Source: Chitinophagaceae bacterium DXS (lineage in GTDB: Bacteria; Bacteroidota; Bacteroidia; Chitinophagales; Chitinophagaceae). From it: a stretch of 64,000 nt of DNA. This document shows, piece after piece, positions 1 to 9,208 of this stretch (positions are counted from its first letter, which is position 1; every line of letters starts with the position of its first letter). Where the stretch lies: NCBI GenBank assembly GCA_030345135.1, contig CP128386.1, positions 5,484,209-5,548,208 of the forward strand. The letters run 5' to 3'. The notes under the pieces were generated by a model. It was not told the DNA's origin. It did not search any database and saw nothing but the letters and a program-made list of their open reading frames with translations. The position numbers were made by a program, and so were the translations under genes.

Positions 1-75
1 TTTTGTATAGCCGGCGAGCATTATTAAAACAGGCAAAAAGAGCGATGATATGGATCTCATATTGCAGTACTTCAT
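1..75 (-). CDS. Partial exported protein, fifth gene of PUL1 (N-terminus only)
   Basis: Reading the minus strand from an ATG at 75 gives 25 residues before the window ends. They have a short basic/polar start and then a hydrophobic run (SLFLPVLIMLAG), which looks like a signal peptide. An internal ATG at 60 is an alternative start. The start lies 40 nt after the stop of the CehA-like gene, so this is probably the next gene of the same operon. Product unknown; the rest lies outside the window. Confidence 0.5.
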   Translation of the reverse strand, partial: MKYCNMRSISSLFLPVLIMLAGYTK

Positions 76-115
76 TTTATTTTTTTAAGTCGGTTTTCTT
101 TTCCGGAATCCGGGA

Positions 116-1450
116 TTATTTGTCTGTAGTTTCCTTTAAGATCTGCTGATAAACATTTTTTGCTTTCGTGTACCGTTCTGTGACGGTGGCCAGGTCGTTA
201 GGGAAATACTTGTTCCATTTGCCGCCAGGCTTGATATTTTCCAGGATATTCTCTATCCACCTGACAAAGAATTCCGCATCTTCCTTTGATGCGCGCACCG
301 GTTTACTATCCACAGTTATATATACGGGTGCCGTGTGTGTTTCGTGGCCGTGCTCATCCATTCTTCTTGCACACAGCCAGCCACTTTGGGTGAAGTCTGC
401 AGTTGTATCAAAGACCAGTGGTTCACCTGGTTTGGCATTGCCTGCCATGGTTGCAATCACCTTGCCGTTGCTTACCAGTTCTATTCTACCCGAAAGATCT
501 TTGTTTGCCGTCCATGTAGCTTTAATGCTGACCTTGCCGTTGTTTTTCATCCTGACCTCATCGCCCGGACCATATTTCCTGTTAACTTTTAATTCAAGAA
601 ACTCATCGTGGCCGTTACGTGACACCACAGTTCGCCCTGCTTTAATTCCATCGATCCATTTGCGGTAGGTGAGTTTGTCTTTTACATTGACGTAAGTGAG
701 CAACGTTCCCAACGGTTCATTTTCGTTGCATGGAAAATCAGTTCCTGCCGCCAGGCCAAGGCGAAAACCGCAGTTCAGCAACCTGTAATAAGCAGTAACA
801 ACACCTTCACTAAAGTAGTTGCCGTTATTGGGAGACCGCATTCCATAAACATCTTCAGACACAAAACCGATTGTTCCCAATGCTGCTTCCACGGGAAAAT
901 CAATAGGGATGCAACAGTTCAGTTGATTCTGTATGCTGTCATTTAAATATTCGAGATGGGCAAAGCCACCAATGGCGTTTTGTTTTCTTGCCCACTCAAG
1001 TATTTTATAAGGCGACTCTTCCCAGATCTGGCTTGCATTTTTCAGGCCGAGTAAAACAAGATGCCCGCCGAGTGCTTGTTTGCTAAAGTTGGTGTAGGTA
1101 GCATCCCAATGCCATTCTGTGTCCCAGTGAATAATGCGGCCGGTCCTTGACTGCCTTGCATCGCGGCCGTTTACCTTAGGAAGGTCCCTTTTGCTGTCGG
1201 CCACTTCACCATTGCCCATATCGGCCAGCAGGCTGATCACATCGAGGTCGTTCCGCTCCATCATCCGCACCAGTGAATCCTCAGGCAGTACAATCGTGCC
1301 CTGCCCGCAATTGAGGTGCACATGTATATCCCCTGTATACCAGCCTTTCGGTTCCGGCCTTAAAGATGTTGCGTTACCACTTCCTTGTGCGGAAGCCCTT
1401 GATCCGGCAACAAAAAAACAAATACAAAAGATCAGCAGATATTTATTCAT
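116..1450 (-). CDS. CehA/McbA family metallohydrolase (PHP-like), exported
   Basis: 444 aa from the ATG at 1450. A longer frame runs back into susD, but MNKYLLIFCICFFVAGSRASA is a clear signal peptide, so the later start was chosen. The mature N-terminus carries TGDIHVHLN, the HxH metal-binding signature of PHP/CehA-type phosphoesterases. GGFAHLEYL and AAGTDFP supply further His/Asp candidates in the expected order. The C-terminal ~130 residues look like a beta-sandwich. The family includes the carbaryl and carbofuran hydrolases, but within PULs the substrate is usually unknown. It follows susD by 16 nt, so it is probably co-transcribed and periplasmic. The fold call is firm; the substrate is not known. 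Confidence 0.8.
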   Translation of the reverse strand: MNKYLLIFCICFFVAGSRASAQGSGNATSLRPEPKGWYTGDIHVHLNCGQGTIVLPEDSLVRMMERNDLDVISLLADMGNGEVADSKRDLPKVNGRDARQSRTGRIIHWDTEWHWDATYTNFSKQALGGHLVLLGLKNASQIWEESPYKILEWARKQNAIGGFAHLEYLNDSIQNQLNCCIPIDFPVEAALGTIGFVSEDVYGMRSPNNGNYFSEGVVTAYYRLLNCGFRLGLAAGTDFPCNENEPLGTLLTYVNVKDKLTYRKWIDGIKAGRTVVSRNGHDEFLELKVNRKYGPGDEVRMKNNGKVSIKATWTANKDLSGRIELVSNGKVIATMAGNAKPGEPLVFDTTADFTQSGWLCARRMDEHGHETHTAPVYITVDSKPVRASKEDAEFFVRWIENILENIKPGGKWNKYFPNDLATVTERYTKAKNVYQQILKETTDK

Positions 1451-1466
1451 AGATCGGTTTATGACA

Positions 1467-3044
1467 CTAGTAATTGGGGTTTTGTGTAAGATTCTTACCA
1501 AGATCCATCTGGCTTTGCGGCACCGGCCACAGGTAATTTTTAGCCGGATCAAACACCCTGTCTTCAATCTTCGCATGGTCTTTGGATGTGTAGGTAACAT
1601 TTCCGGCAGCATCTATGTTACTAAGGCGGGCACCGTATACCGGTCCATTCATTACTTCATTGCCAATTTTCCAGCGTTGTATATCGTACCAGCGTAATCC
1701 TTCCATGGCAAGCTCCACCCTTCTTTCCCTGCGCAGCAGTGTACGCAGTTGCGCCTGTGTTGCATATTTGGCCTGGTCAACTTTGGGCAAGCCGCCACGC
1801 ACGCGCACCTGGTTAAGCGCATCGTATACGGTTTGATCAATCTGATTCTGTTCTATTTTAGCCTCCGCATAGGTAAGCAGTACTTCGGCATAACGGATAA
1901 GCGGTATGTTGAGGCCAGCCTTATAAAGATCCGCAAAATCAGATTTATAATGAATATATTTTCTGCCCACATAACCTGTATAATTGTACGTTGGCCAGTA
2001 ATCGAGTGAGTTCGGATCCATGGGATTAAAAATGATACCTGCATACTCCGCTCCGGGGATGATTACCGTTTGCAGCAACCGGGGATCACGGTTCACAAAA
2101 GGTTTGTCCACATTGTAGCCGGAAGCAGGATCGTCGATCGTTTTACCATTGGCCATTTCATATGCATCCACGAGTGACTGGGTAATATTGACAGAGCTCC
2201 AGCCGCCCCCCGGTGTTGATTCCGGCGCCAGTACCATCAGCCCGACAGTCAGGTTAGGATCGGTTTCAAGATAGCCGCGGTCAAGGATGATCTCTGAATT
2301 ATATTCATTCTTCATACGGAAGAGATCCTGGTAGTTAGGGAACAAGCTATATACGCCGAGATCCATCACCTTTTTGGCTGAAACTGCACTTTCCGCATAC
2401 TTTTCATTAAACAGCTCCACTCTTGCTTTCAGCGCCCAGGCAGCGCCTTGCGTAATGCGGCCAAGATCTGCTCCCTCATACTTTATTGGAAGCAAAGGCG
2501 CAATAGTGTCCAGTTCATTTAATACAAACGCCACTACGTCAGCCTTTGGTGAACGTGGTATTTCATTGGCTTCGGTAGTCGTCAGCATTTTTGTCACCAG
2601 GGGAAAATCACCATATAACTGCGCTCTCTCAAAATACTCATAAGCCCTGATAAAACGCACTTCGCCCTTTAACCTCGTTAACAGGTCATGATCCATCGGT
2701 GTCTTATCAATATTCTCTAAAAACCAGTTGCAGGTGGTAATGGTGGTAAAGTCATATTTACTCCTCCAGCTGTTAGGAGAAAGCAGTTGCATATTGCCAA
2801 ACTCCTGCCATCCTTCCCATGGATAAGGGTTGTGCCCGTTATCACTTGCGTCGTCCATATATACCACCCATTGCCCGTCCTCGAAGTTGGAATATGCCGC
2901 GTTGCATGCGGCGATGGCATCGTTGGGGCCGGTCCACAAAGTGGATTCACTATATTCTGTCAATGGCTGCTTGTCCAGAAAATTCTTATCGCAGGAGGTT
3001 ATGGCGACGGACAGCATCAATATGATTAAAAGTCTGTTTTTCAT
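1467..3044 (-). CDS. SusD/RagB family outer-membrane lipoprotein (PUL1)
   Basis: 525 aa. The signal peptide ends in a lipobox (AITSC, Cys18), giving a surface lipoprotein. The start of the mature protein (DKNFLDKQPLTEYSESTLW) is typical of SusD, and the N-terminal TPR-like part contains RFIRAYEYFERAQLYGDFPLVT, a family hallmark. The C-terminal half has RYAEVLLTYAEAKIEQNQ and RRERRVELAMEGLRWYDIQRW, also diagnostic. SusD binds glycan at the cell surface and caps the SusC porin. The gene lies 23 nt downstream of susC. Length is normal and no defect was seen. Which glycan it binds cannot be told from sequence. Confidence 0.95.
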   Translation of the reverse strand: MKNRLLIILMLSVAITSCDKNFLDKQPLTEYSESTLWTGPNDAIAACNAAYSNFEDGQWVVYMDDASDNGHNPYPWEGWQEFGNMQLLSPNSWRSKYDFTTITTCNWFLENIDKTPMDHDLLTRLKGEVRFIRAYEYFERAQLYGDFPLVTKMLTTTEANEIPRSPKADVVAFVLNELDTIAPLLPIKYEGADLGRITQGAAWALKARVELFNEKYAESAVSAKKVMDLGVYSLFPNYQDLFRMKNEYNSEIILDRGYLETDPNLTVGLMVLAPESTPGGGWSSVNITQSLVDAYEMANGKTIDDPASGYNVDKPFVNRDPRLLQTVIIPGAEYAGIIFNPMDPNSLDYWPTYNYTGYVGRKYIHYKSDFADLYKAGLNIPLIRYAEVLLTYAEAKIEQNQIDQTVYDALNQVRVRGGLPKVDQAKYATQAQLRTLLRRERRVELAMEGLRWYDIQRWKIGNEVMNGPVYGARLSNIDAAGNVTYTSKDHAKIEDRVFDPAKNYLWPVPQSQMDLGKNLTQNPNY

Positions 3045-3067
3045 AATTCGTTTGTTAAGGTGAATGA

Positions 3068-6000
3068 TCAGAAAGTGAGGTTTACGCCCAGTGAGTTTAC
3101 TTTTACCATGGGGTAGCTGTAGCTGTTGCCACCCAGCGGCGATTCAGGATCCACCCATTTGTAAAAGGTGGTAAAGGTGAGCAGGTCCTTGCCCGTATAG
3201 AATACCCTTAATTTGATGCCTTTGCGTGCAAGATAGCCGCTTGAGAAGGTGTACCCCACCTGCAGGTTTTTGATCCTCACGTATCCTGCGTTACGCACCC
3301 AGAAGGATGAAGGCGTGGCGGCGGGGTCGTTTTGAGAATTTGAGTTCCACACACGCGGGAAGCTGGCGTCTGTATTATCAGGTGTCCAGCGGTCAAGCCA
3401 GATACTCGTCGGGTCGCCATCCTTGTCATACAGCGAACCCAGGATGCGGCCGGATACAAATGACTTCACATCTGCTGCGCCCTGCAAAAAAAGCGCGATA
3501 TCGAAGCCCTTGTATGTGGCAGACATATTCAGTCCAAAGGTTGTTTTTGGGAAATATGTACCCAGGTACTGCCTGTCCTTGCTGTCAATTACACCATCGT
3601 TATTCAGGTCCTTGTACTTGATGTCACCGGGCCCCACAGGGCCGCCCATTCCATTCTGGCTGGCATGTTTTTCAATATCCTGCTCAGACTGAAAAAGTCC
3701 TTCAGACACCCAGCCATACAAGGCATTGATCGGCAAACCCTCACCCAATATGGTGGATCCGTTGGGAAAAGGACCAGTACCTGCCAGGCTTGTGATCTCA
3801 TTCGTGATAAATGAAACATTGGCCTGTGCGTTAAAAGTGAACCGGCGCTTTCTTAAATGATAGCCTGCAGTCAGTTCAACGCCCTTATTCTGTACGCTTC
3901 CGGCATTGATCACCGGCGGATTTAAGCCGAAAGTATTTGCTACGGGAAGCGATAATAAAATGTTGTCTGTATTGCGTATAAAGTAGTCACCCGTGAATGT
4001 GATTATTCCGTTGAGTAAAACGGCGTCGAGGCCGATATCTTTTGTTGTTGTGGTTTCCCATTTAATATCCGGGTTCACACCATTTACAGGAGCGATACCA
4101 TCCACTGTTTGTCCGCCAAACGTATAGTTCTGACCGGTGGCTATCGTTGCCTGGTAAGGATAGGTTCCTATATCCTGGTTTCCGAGCTGCCCCCATGAGG
4201 CCCTGATCTTCAGATCTGAAAAAAGCTTGCTGGCAGATGAAAAGAATGATTCTTCCGAAATGCGCCAGCCAACAGATGCAGAAGGAAACAAGGCCCAACG
4301 GTTTCCTTTGGCAAAACGTGATGATCCGTCATCCCTGATATTACCTTCTAACAGGTATTTTTTCTTAAAGACATAGTTGATCCTTCCGAATACTGACTGC
4401 AGTGCATATTCAGAAGCGTTGCCGCTGTTCTGCAGGCCCGGAATCGGTCCTGCATCCAGCTCTGACAATGCATTGTTCAGGTAATTGCGCCTGCTCCCGA
4501 AAAGATAGTCGTACTTATTGTGTTCTTGTGAATAGCCGCCCAATACACTTAGATCATGATCCCCGAGCGATTTGTCATACTGTGCCAACACCTGCAGGGT
4601 TAAATTGTCCAGGAAACTGGAATTGCTCGCTACTATGTTCGGTCCTTCCCAAAGGCTCGGCGCCCCGGTTACCGGATCATAATATTGCAGATCGTTCACC
4701 CTCGACTTCGCTTCTATAATGTTGGCCGTATAGCCCAGCAGTGGCTTTATGTGCAGGCCATTAACAACTTCCAGGTCAGCCTGTAAAATAGCTGACAGCC
4801 GGTGGGTTTTATTATAATTGTTGGAGCCACTTTTAAGCACGGCAACAGGATTTCCTTCATCGCTATATCCGTAATACCCGTTGATGATGTTTGGCACAAC
4901 GCGGCCGGTCTGGTTAAGTGTTCCGATCAGCTGCGCGAAATCCAGCCCATGAATATTGCTTATCGGCTCTCTGAATTGTTGCTGCGAGTAAGCAAGGTTG
5001 CCGCTTACTTTAATGCGTTTGCTTATGGCGAGGTCCGTTTTAAAGCGCGTGTTGTAACGTTTAAGGCTGGAGCCCTCTACAAGACCATTCTGTGAAAGAT
5101 ATCCTACGGAGAGATAACTCTGCATTTTATCAGTACCGCCGCTGACATCCAGGGCATGATTTTGCTGAAGGCCGTTTCCTGTCCAGAACAGATCATACCA
5201 GTCAGTATTGGGATAATGCTCCGGATCTGATCCATCCTTGAATTTCTGAATTTCCGCATCACTGTACTTGGGCAATTTGCCTTCATTTACCAGCGCTTCA
5301 TTGTACAATGTTGACGCCTGCCAAGATTCTATAAAGTCGGGCCTCGCGGTCATCGACTGCTGGCCGATATCCATATTGTAGTGTGCGAGTACTTCTCCTT
5401 TAAGGGCATTTTTCGTAGTGATAAGGATCACCCCGTTTGCCGCTCTTGATCCGTAGATGGAAGCAGAAGCGGCATCTTTCAACACGGTGACAGATTCAAT
5501 ATCGCCCGGATTAATATCATTCATAGTAGATACCACACCATCCACCAGCACCATCGCATCACTATTGCCGAGGGTACCAATGCCACGAACGCGTATCGTT
5601 CCCTGGTCTGCACCCGGCTGTCCATTGTTTACTGTAACGGTTACACCCGCCATCGTGCCCTGCAAAGCAGAGGATACATTGGTAATGGGTCTGCCCTCGA
5701 GCTCTTTGCCCGAAACGGTAGCAACGGCACCCGTAAGGTTCACTTTCTTTTTGGTGCCATAGCCCACAACCACCACTTCATTCATGGCATTGTTTTCTGC
5801 CATCTTTAGTGTGATGTTTATTTCGCGCGCTGCGGAAACAGTCACAGTTTGATCTTCATAACCCACATAAGAAAAGACAAGCTGTTGTCCTTTTGCGACA
5901 CTCATCCTGAAATTGCCCGACTCATCGGTTGTTGTTCCCTGCTTTGTACCGGCGATCGTCACCGACACATTAGACAGCGCCGTTTCGCCGTTGGTTATTT

Positions 6001-6115
6001 TACCGGAAACGGTAATTTTTTCCTGTGCAAGTGCAAATGCACATACGATGGAACACAACGCCAGGAGAAGGATCTGTCGCCGGATGTTGTTGCAGCGTGT
6101 TAAGATTACATTCAT
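3068..6115 (-). CDS. SusC/RagA TonB-linked outer-membrane transporter (PUL1)
   Basis: 1015 aa. A signal peptide (to about residue 30, ..CAFALA) is followed by a carboxypeptidase-like regulatory domain (about 32-110, ITVSGKITNGETALSNVSV). Next comes the SusC-type TonB-box region (NEVVVVGYGTKKKVNLTG), a plug domain with the RGIGTLGNSDAMVLVDGV and AASASIYGSRAANGVI signatures, and a ~750-residue beta-barrel ending in NLTF. It imports oligosaccharides together with the adjacent SusD. It is preceded by the GH30-like gene, with a 130-nt gap that could hold its own promoter. The start has no Shine-Dalgarno, as is usual in Bacteroidota. Confidence 0.96.
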   Translation of the reverse strand: MNVILTRCNNIRRQILLLALCSIVCAFALAQEKITVSGKITNGETALSNVSVTIAGTKQGTTTDESGNFRMSVAKGQQLVFSYVGYEDQTVTVSAAREINITLKMAENNAMNEVVVVGYGTKKKVNLTGAVATVSGKELEGRPITNVSSALQGTMAGVTVTVNNGQPGADQGTIRVRGIGTLGNSDAMVLVDGVVSTMNDINPGDIESVTVLKDAASASIYGSRAANGVILITTKNALKGEVLAHYNMDIGQQSMTARPDFIESWQASTLYNEALVNEGKLPKYSDAEIQKFKDGSDPEHYPNTDWYDLFWTGNGLQQNHALDVSGGTDKMQSYLSVGYLSQNGLVEGSSLKRYNTRFKTDLAISKRIKVSGNLAYSQQQFREPISNIHGLDFAQLIGTLNQTGRVVPNIINGYYGYSDEGNPVAVLKSGSNNYNKTHRLSAILQADLEVVNGLHIKPLLGYTANIIEAKSRVNDLQYYDPVTGAPSLWEGPNIVASNSSFLDNLTLQVLAQYDKSLGDHDLSVLGGYSQEHNKYDYLFGSRRNYLNNALSELDAGPIPGLQNSGNASEYALQSVFGRINYVFKKKYLLEGNIRDDGSSRFAKGNRWALFPSASVGWRISEESFFSSASKLFSDLKIRASWGQLGNQDIGTYPYQATIATGQNYTFGGQTVDGIAPVNGVNPDIKWETTTTKDIGLDAVLLNGIITFTGDYFIRNTDNILLSLPVANTFGLNPPVINAGSVQNKGVELTAGYHLRKRRFTFNAQANVSFITNEITSLAGTGPFPNGSTILGEGLPINALYGWVSEGLFQSEQDIEKHASQNGMGGPVGPGDIKYKDLNNDGVIDSKDRQYLGTYFPKTTFGLNMSATYKGFDIALFLQGAADVKSFVSGRILGSLYDKDGDPTSIWLDRWTPDNTDASFPRVWNSNSQNDPAATPSSFWVRNAGYVRIKNLQVGYTFSSGYLARKGIKLRVFYTGKDLLTFTTFYKWVDPESPLGGNSYSYPMVKVNSLGVNLTF

Positions 6116-6245
6116 AAGTAAAGTTTTAGTATGTTAGTCAGTATGGTTAGCAGTTCGCATATGGGCACAAGGAAGCATTCGAATGCATGTTTCGTTTTTT
6201 TCATCTTTTTTAGCCGATGTTCCTTAACGTGTGTCCTGTCTTGTA

Positions 6246-7646
6246 TTAATCGCTGGCAAGCGTAAATATGCAATCCGCGGGTATGGTTGTAGAGAAGGTC
6301 TTGCCTTTTATTTTCACGGCGCCGCCAGGCCTCATATTTTCCGTTTCGTTGGTAACCCAACTTTCAAAACCGGCGACAGCGGGTAAATTGTTTAATGTTC
6401 CGCTCAGATTTATAGGATGATGCGTTTTGTTGATTCCCGTGATGCTGATCTTTTTTGCTGTTTCGTTATAAAACGCGAGGATAGTGACACTGTCACTTTG
6501 GTTAGAGACAGCTACCCGGAAGGAACCGGGTGATACAAATCTCGCCACCTGCTGAAATGCATAATAATTTTTTCGTACCGCATAGGTTTTTGTGGCCGGT
6601 TCATAAACCAGGATCCCCCAGTAACTAAAGGGCGAAGGCGCATGGTGTTCATAATAGCTGTCATACCCTTCCCAGATAATGCCGGCAGTGGCTCCATGTT
6701 GCAGGAACTCAAAAAGATAACCGATACTTTTAGCTGCAAAAGAATAATTGTATTCTCCTAAAATGCCATCGTCGCAGCCATTGCACCAGTTATTCCATTC
6801 GGTCATCCAGTAATCTGTTTTTGGATAAGGCGAATGCTTTAGTGCAGAATCAACGTTTATGTAGTATCCGCCATAACTGTGCAGCCCCACATGTGCCATT
6901 TTAGACATCACCACAGGGTCCTTCATCAATTCCGGGATATACGTATTCAGCCCATTGTTCATGCCGGCAACATCGGGAGATACATAGCGAATATCGCCCA
7001 TGCCCAGGCTATCCATCCGGTTGATGAATTTCCGTTGCAGTTTTACATACTGCGTTGCATTAACTGTGGGTCCTTCATTCTCAATATCCGGTTCGTTCAT
7101 AATAGAGATCAAACCAATCTGCAGATGTTTTGTTTTTCGTGCGTAGTAAAAGAATGACACCAGCATTTCAATATATTCATCTTCATATTTTTCCTTGACC
7201 ACTTTACCTCCCATCCATAAAGGAACCGGGCCCATAAAATTGATCATCAGGTTTTTGGTAACGCCGCGCTTGTTCAGGTAAGCGATCATGTCCCAGGCTT
7301 TTTGATATTTGGGCGTTTCGTACAGGGCGTTGTAGTAATCCCAGTTAAAAGAAAAAGGATCGTTATTGTCGTTCTTATCTTCCCAGTTATACACTGTTTC
7401 TACAATTACCCGCCATATGGTTGCATTGGCTGAATCGAGCAACAGGTTTAGCGCAGGTTCCAGCTCTTTACCGTCCCAGGCACGCGTATTTGCATTTACG
7501 CCGAAGCCATCTATTTGCTGAAACCTTGCTTCACCATCCAACTGGATGGATACGGCGTTCGGGTTGCTTTTTGTCTGCCCGTAACTAAGGCTATATACTA
7601 CACTTGAAAAAATAAGCAATATGATATAAATGGAAGTCCTGGTCAT
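6246..7646 (-). CDS. Clan GH-A glycoside hydrolase, GH30-like, exported
   Basis: 466 aa from the ATG at 7646. The longer frame adds 24 residues without purpose, whereas MTRTSIYIILLIFSSVVYSLSYG is a signal peptide. The N-terminus has the FQQIDGFGVNANTRAW signature seen in GH30-type enzymes. Glu185 in MNEPD fits the acid/base and Glu283 in MTEWNN the nucleophile; the ~98-residue spacing suits a clan-A TIM barrel. A C-terminal beta domain (about 370-466) includes ILAFYNETAKKISI. It probably cuts a beta-linked glycan in the periplasm or at the surface. It is first in the PUL1 gene order and divergent from the AraC regulator. The exact GH family should be confirmed. Confidence 0.75.
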   Translation of the reverse strand: MTRTSIYIILLIFSSVVYSLSYGQTKSNPNAVSIQLDGEARFQQIDGFGVNANTRAWDGKELEPALNLLLDSANATIWRVIVETVYNWEDKNDNNDPFSFNWDYYNALYETPKYQKAWDMIAYLNKRGVTKNLMINFMGPVPLWMGGKVVKEKYEDEYIEMLVSFFYYARKTKHLQIGLISIMNEPDIENEGPTVNATQYVKLQRKFINRMDSLGMGDIRYVSPDVAGMNNGLNTYIPELMKDPVVMSKMAHVGLHSYGGYYINVDSALKHSPYPKTDYWMTEWNNWCNGCDDGILGEYNYSFAAKSIGYLFEFLQHGATAGIIWEGYDSYYEHHAPSPFSYWGILVYEPATKTYAVRKNYYAFQQVARFVSPGSFRVAVSNQSDSVTILAFYNETAKKISITGINKTHHPINLSGTLNNLPAVAGFESWVTNETENMRPGGAVKIKGKTFSTTIPADCIFTLASD

Positions 7647-7667
7647 TGTATTCGGTTTGTAACTACT

Positions 7668-7675
7668 CAAAAATA
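7668..7675 (-). promoter_or_regulatory. Candidate -7 box for the GH30-like gene
   Basis: The minus strand reads TATTTTTG, matching the Bacteroidota -7 consensus TAnnTTTG. It lies 21 nt upstream of the GH30-like ATG, in the 190-nt region shared with the divergent araC-type gene. No convincing -33 TTTG is visible, so the promoter may depend on an activator. It rests on one motif only. Confidence 0.3.
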
Positions 7676-7836
7676 GATGTATAAAATAGCCATTAATTAC
7701 CCGATACCGTCCAATCATTCGCCTATTTTGTTTTTTTTAGCGAGCAGGTCAATTTAACTTTTCCGGGAGCATGCTTAAATTTATATTGTATAGGCTTGAA
7801 AATTTTATTTTGACACGAGAAACTGCTTACTGACTA

Positions 7837-8694
7837 ATGAAACCTCATTATAAACCGATTCCATCTGATGAATCTAACTTATTAAAAGCAGTGTTGCAGG
7901 GCAACGCGAAGGAATTTGATTATCCCTGGCATTTTCATCCTGAATACGAGCTTACCTATATCGTGAGCAGCCACGGAATGCGGTATGTGGGGAACAGCAT
8001 CGAGAATTTTTCGGAGGACGACCTGGTATTGGTAGGCGCCAACCTGCCACATTGCTGGATCAATTCCCCGGAGCAGCAACAAGCATCAAGTGCAGTTGTT
8101 GTGTATTTAAAAGAAGATTTCATGGATAAGGCCTGGATGAACAGTGGTGAGTTCGGATCTATCCGTAATCTCCTGGAATTATCCGGCAAGGGCATCAGGT
8201 TTGATAAGTCTGTTGCATTAAGACTAAAGGATCAATTTTTTGAACTGACCAAACTGTCGTCGCTTGACAGACTGCTGCTTATCCTCAAAATTCTCCAGGA
8301 GCTGGCGGAGACAACAGAACGTCATATTTTATGCGAACAGGGATTCACCTATGAGTTAAACCACACCAACAATGGACGGATCAACAAGGTGTACAAATAC
8401 ATAGAAACGAATTATCACAGAAAGATCTGCCTGGCAGATATTGCAAAGCAGGTAAACATGACTGAAGAGTCCTTTTCGAGGTTTTTCAGTAAGACCATGA
8501 AGAAATCTTTTTTTGAATTTTTGAATGAGTATAAAATAAACAGGGCCTGCAAATTACTGATAGAAACAGACAAGCAAATCAGTGAGATCTGTTACGACTC
8601 AGGCTTTGAAAGCATTCCCTTTTTTTACAGGCAGTTTAAAAAATTTAAAAATTGTCAACCTAAGAATTACCGGATGAGCTATCAAAAAATGTAG
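7837..8694 (+). CDS. AraC family transcriptional regulator (PUL1-linked)
   Basis: 285 aa. The N-terminal ~130 residues are a cupin-like ligand domain (WHFHPEYELTYIVSSHGMRYVG). The C-terminal ~100 residues hold the two HTH motifs of AraC/XylS regulators: DIAKQVNMTEESFSRFFSKT, then ISEICYDSGFESIPFFYRQF. It is transcribed away from the PUL1 genes across a 190-nt intergenic region, the usual layout for a local regulator responding to a sugar released by the PUL. That regulatory target is inference from position. Confidence 0.88.
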   Translation: MKPHYKPIPSDESNLLKAVLQGNAKEFDYPWHFHPEYELTYIVSSHGMRYVGNSIENFSEDDLVLVGANLPHCWINSPEQQQASSAVVVYLKEDFMDKAWMNSGEFGSIRNLLELSGKGIRFDKSVALRLKDQFFELTKLSSLDRLLLILKILQELAETTERHILCEQGFTYELNHTNNGRINKVYKYIETNYHRKICLADIAKQVNMTEESFSRFFSKTMKKSFFEFLNEYKINRACKLLIETDKQISEICYDSGFESIPFFYRQFKKFKNCQPKNYRMSYQKM

Positions 8695-8747
8695 AAGGCG
8701 ATGTGCCGGGTACCAAACAACATTAGTAACCATTTAAATTTTAAGTC

Positions 8748-9046
8748 ATAGAAATCTTTGGAAGATTAACAGCAGATGCAACCGTTAAAACGATTAAAGA
8801 CGAGAGACAGGTAGTCAATTTTTCTATTGCGATCAATGACAACGTCAAAGCCTGGGATACCGGAGAAATCAGGAAGTTGGTGACCTACGTAAACTGTTCG
8901 TATTGAAGGAGTGCTAAAATTGCTCCCTTACTTACAAAGGCACAATGACCGAGTTAAGTGGCCGCATGAGTGCGAAAGCATGGATTGGCGGCAACGATGA
9001 AGCACGCGCGGCCCTGAATAGGTACAATAATATATTTGTTGCGGTC
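8748..9046 (+). pseudogene. ssb: Single-stranded DNA-binding protein (SSB) remnant, copy 1
   Basis: Forward translation gives IEIFGRLTADATVK and QVVNFSIAINDNVKAWDTG, then VTYVNCSY, the OB-fold of Bacteroidota SSB. The gene is dead: the start is ATA, the expected Trp after NCSY is TGA (8904-8906), and a one-base loss near 8938 shifts the frame before GTMTELSGRMSAKAWIGG. After about 9046 the SSB similarity stops and the C-terminal tail is missing. Its 3' part is closely similar to the second remnant at 61168-61396. It fills most of the gap between araC and the dehydrogenase; nothing else was recognised there. Confidence 0.75.
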
Positions 9047-9208
9047 GAAAACAAGGAAACTTTTTTTGCCAATTCCAAAAAAAGTTTCCGTGCATTGCCC
9101 GCCTCAGCTAATGCTAAGCTTTGGGGATAATTGTTAATAGAACCGGACTCGTTTAAGCCTGGCTGTGTTTGCATCCTTGATATTTTAAATCAGATGGAAA
9201 AAGCCATT

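Noticed and set aside
8932-9174. Minus-strand 80-residue frame opposite the first SSB remnant
   Set aside because: It is a shadow of the remnant; no family features and no suitable start context.
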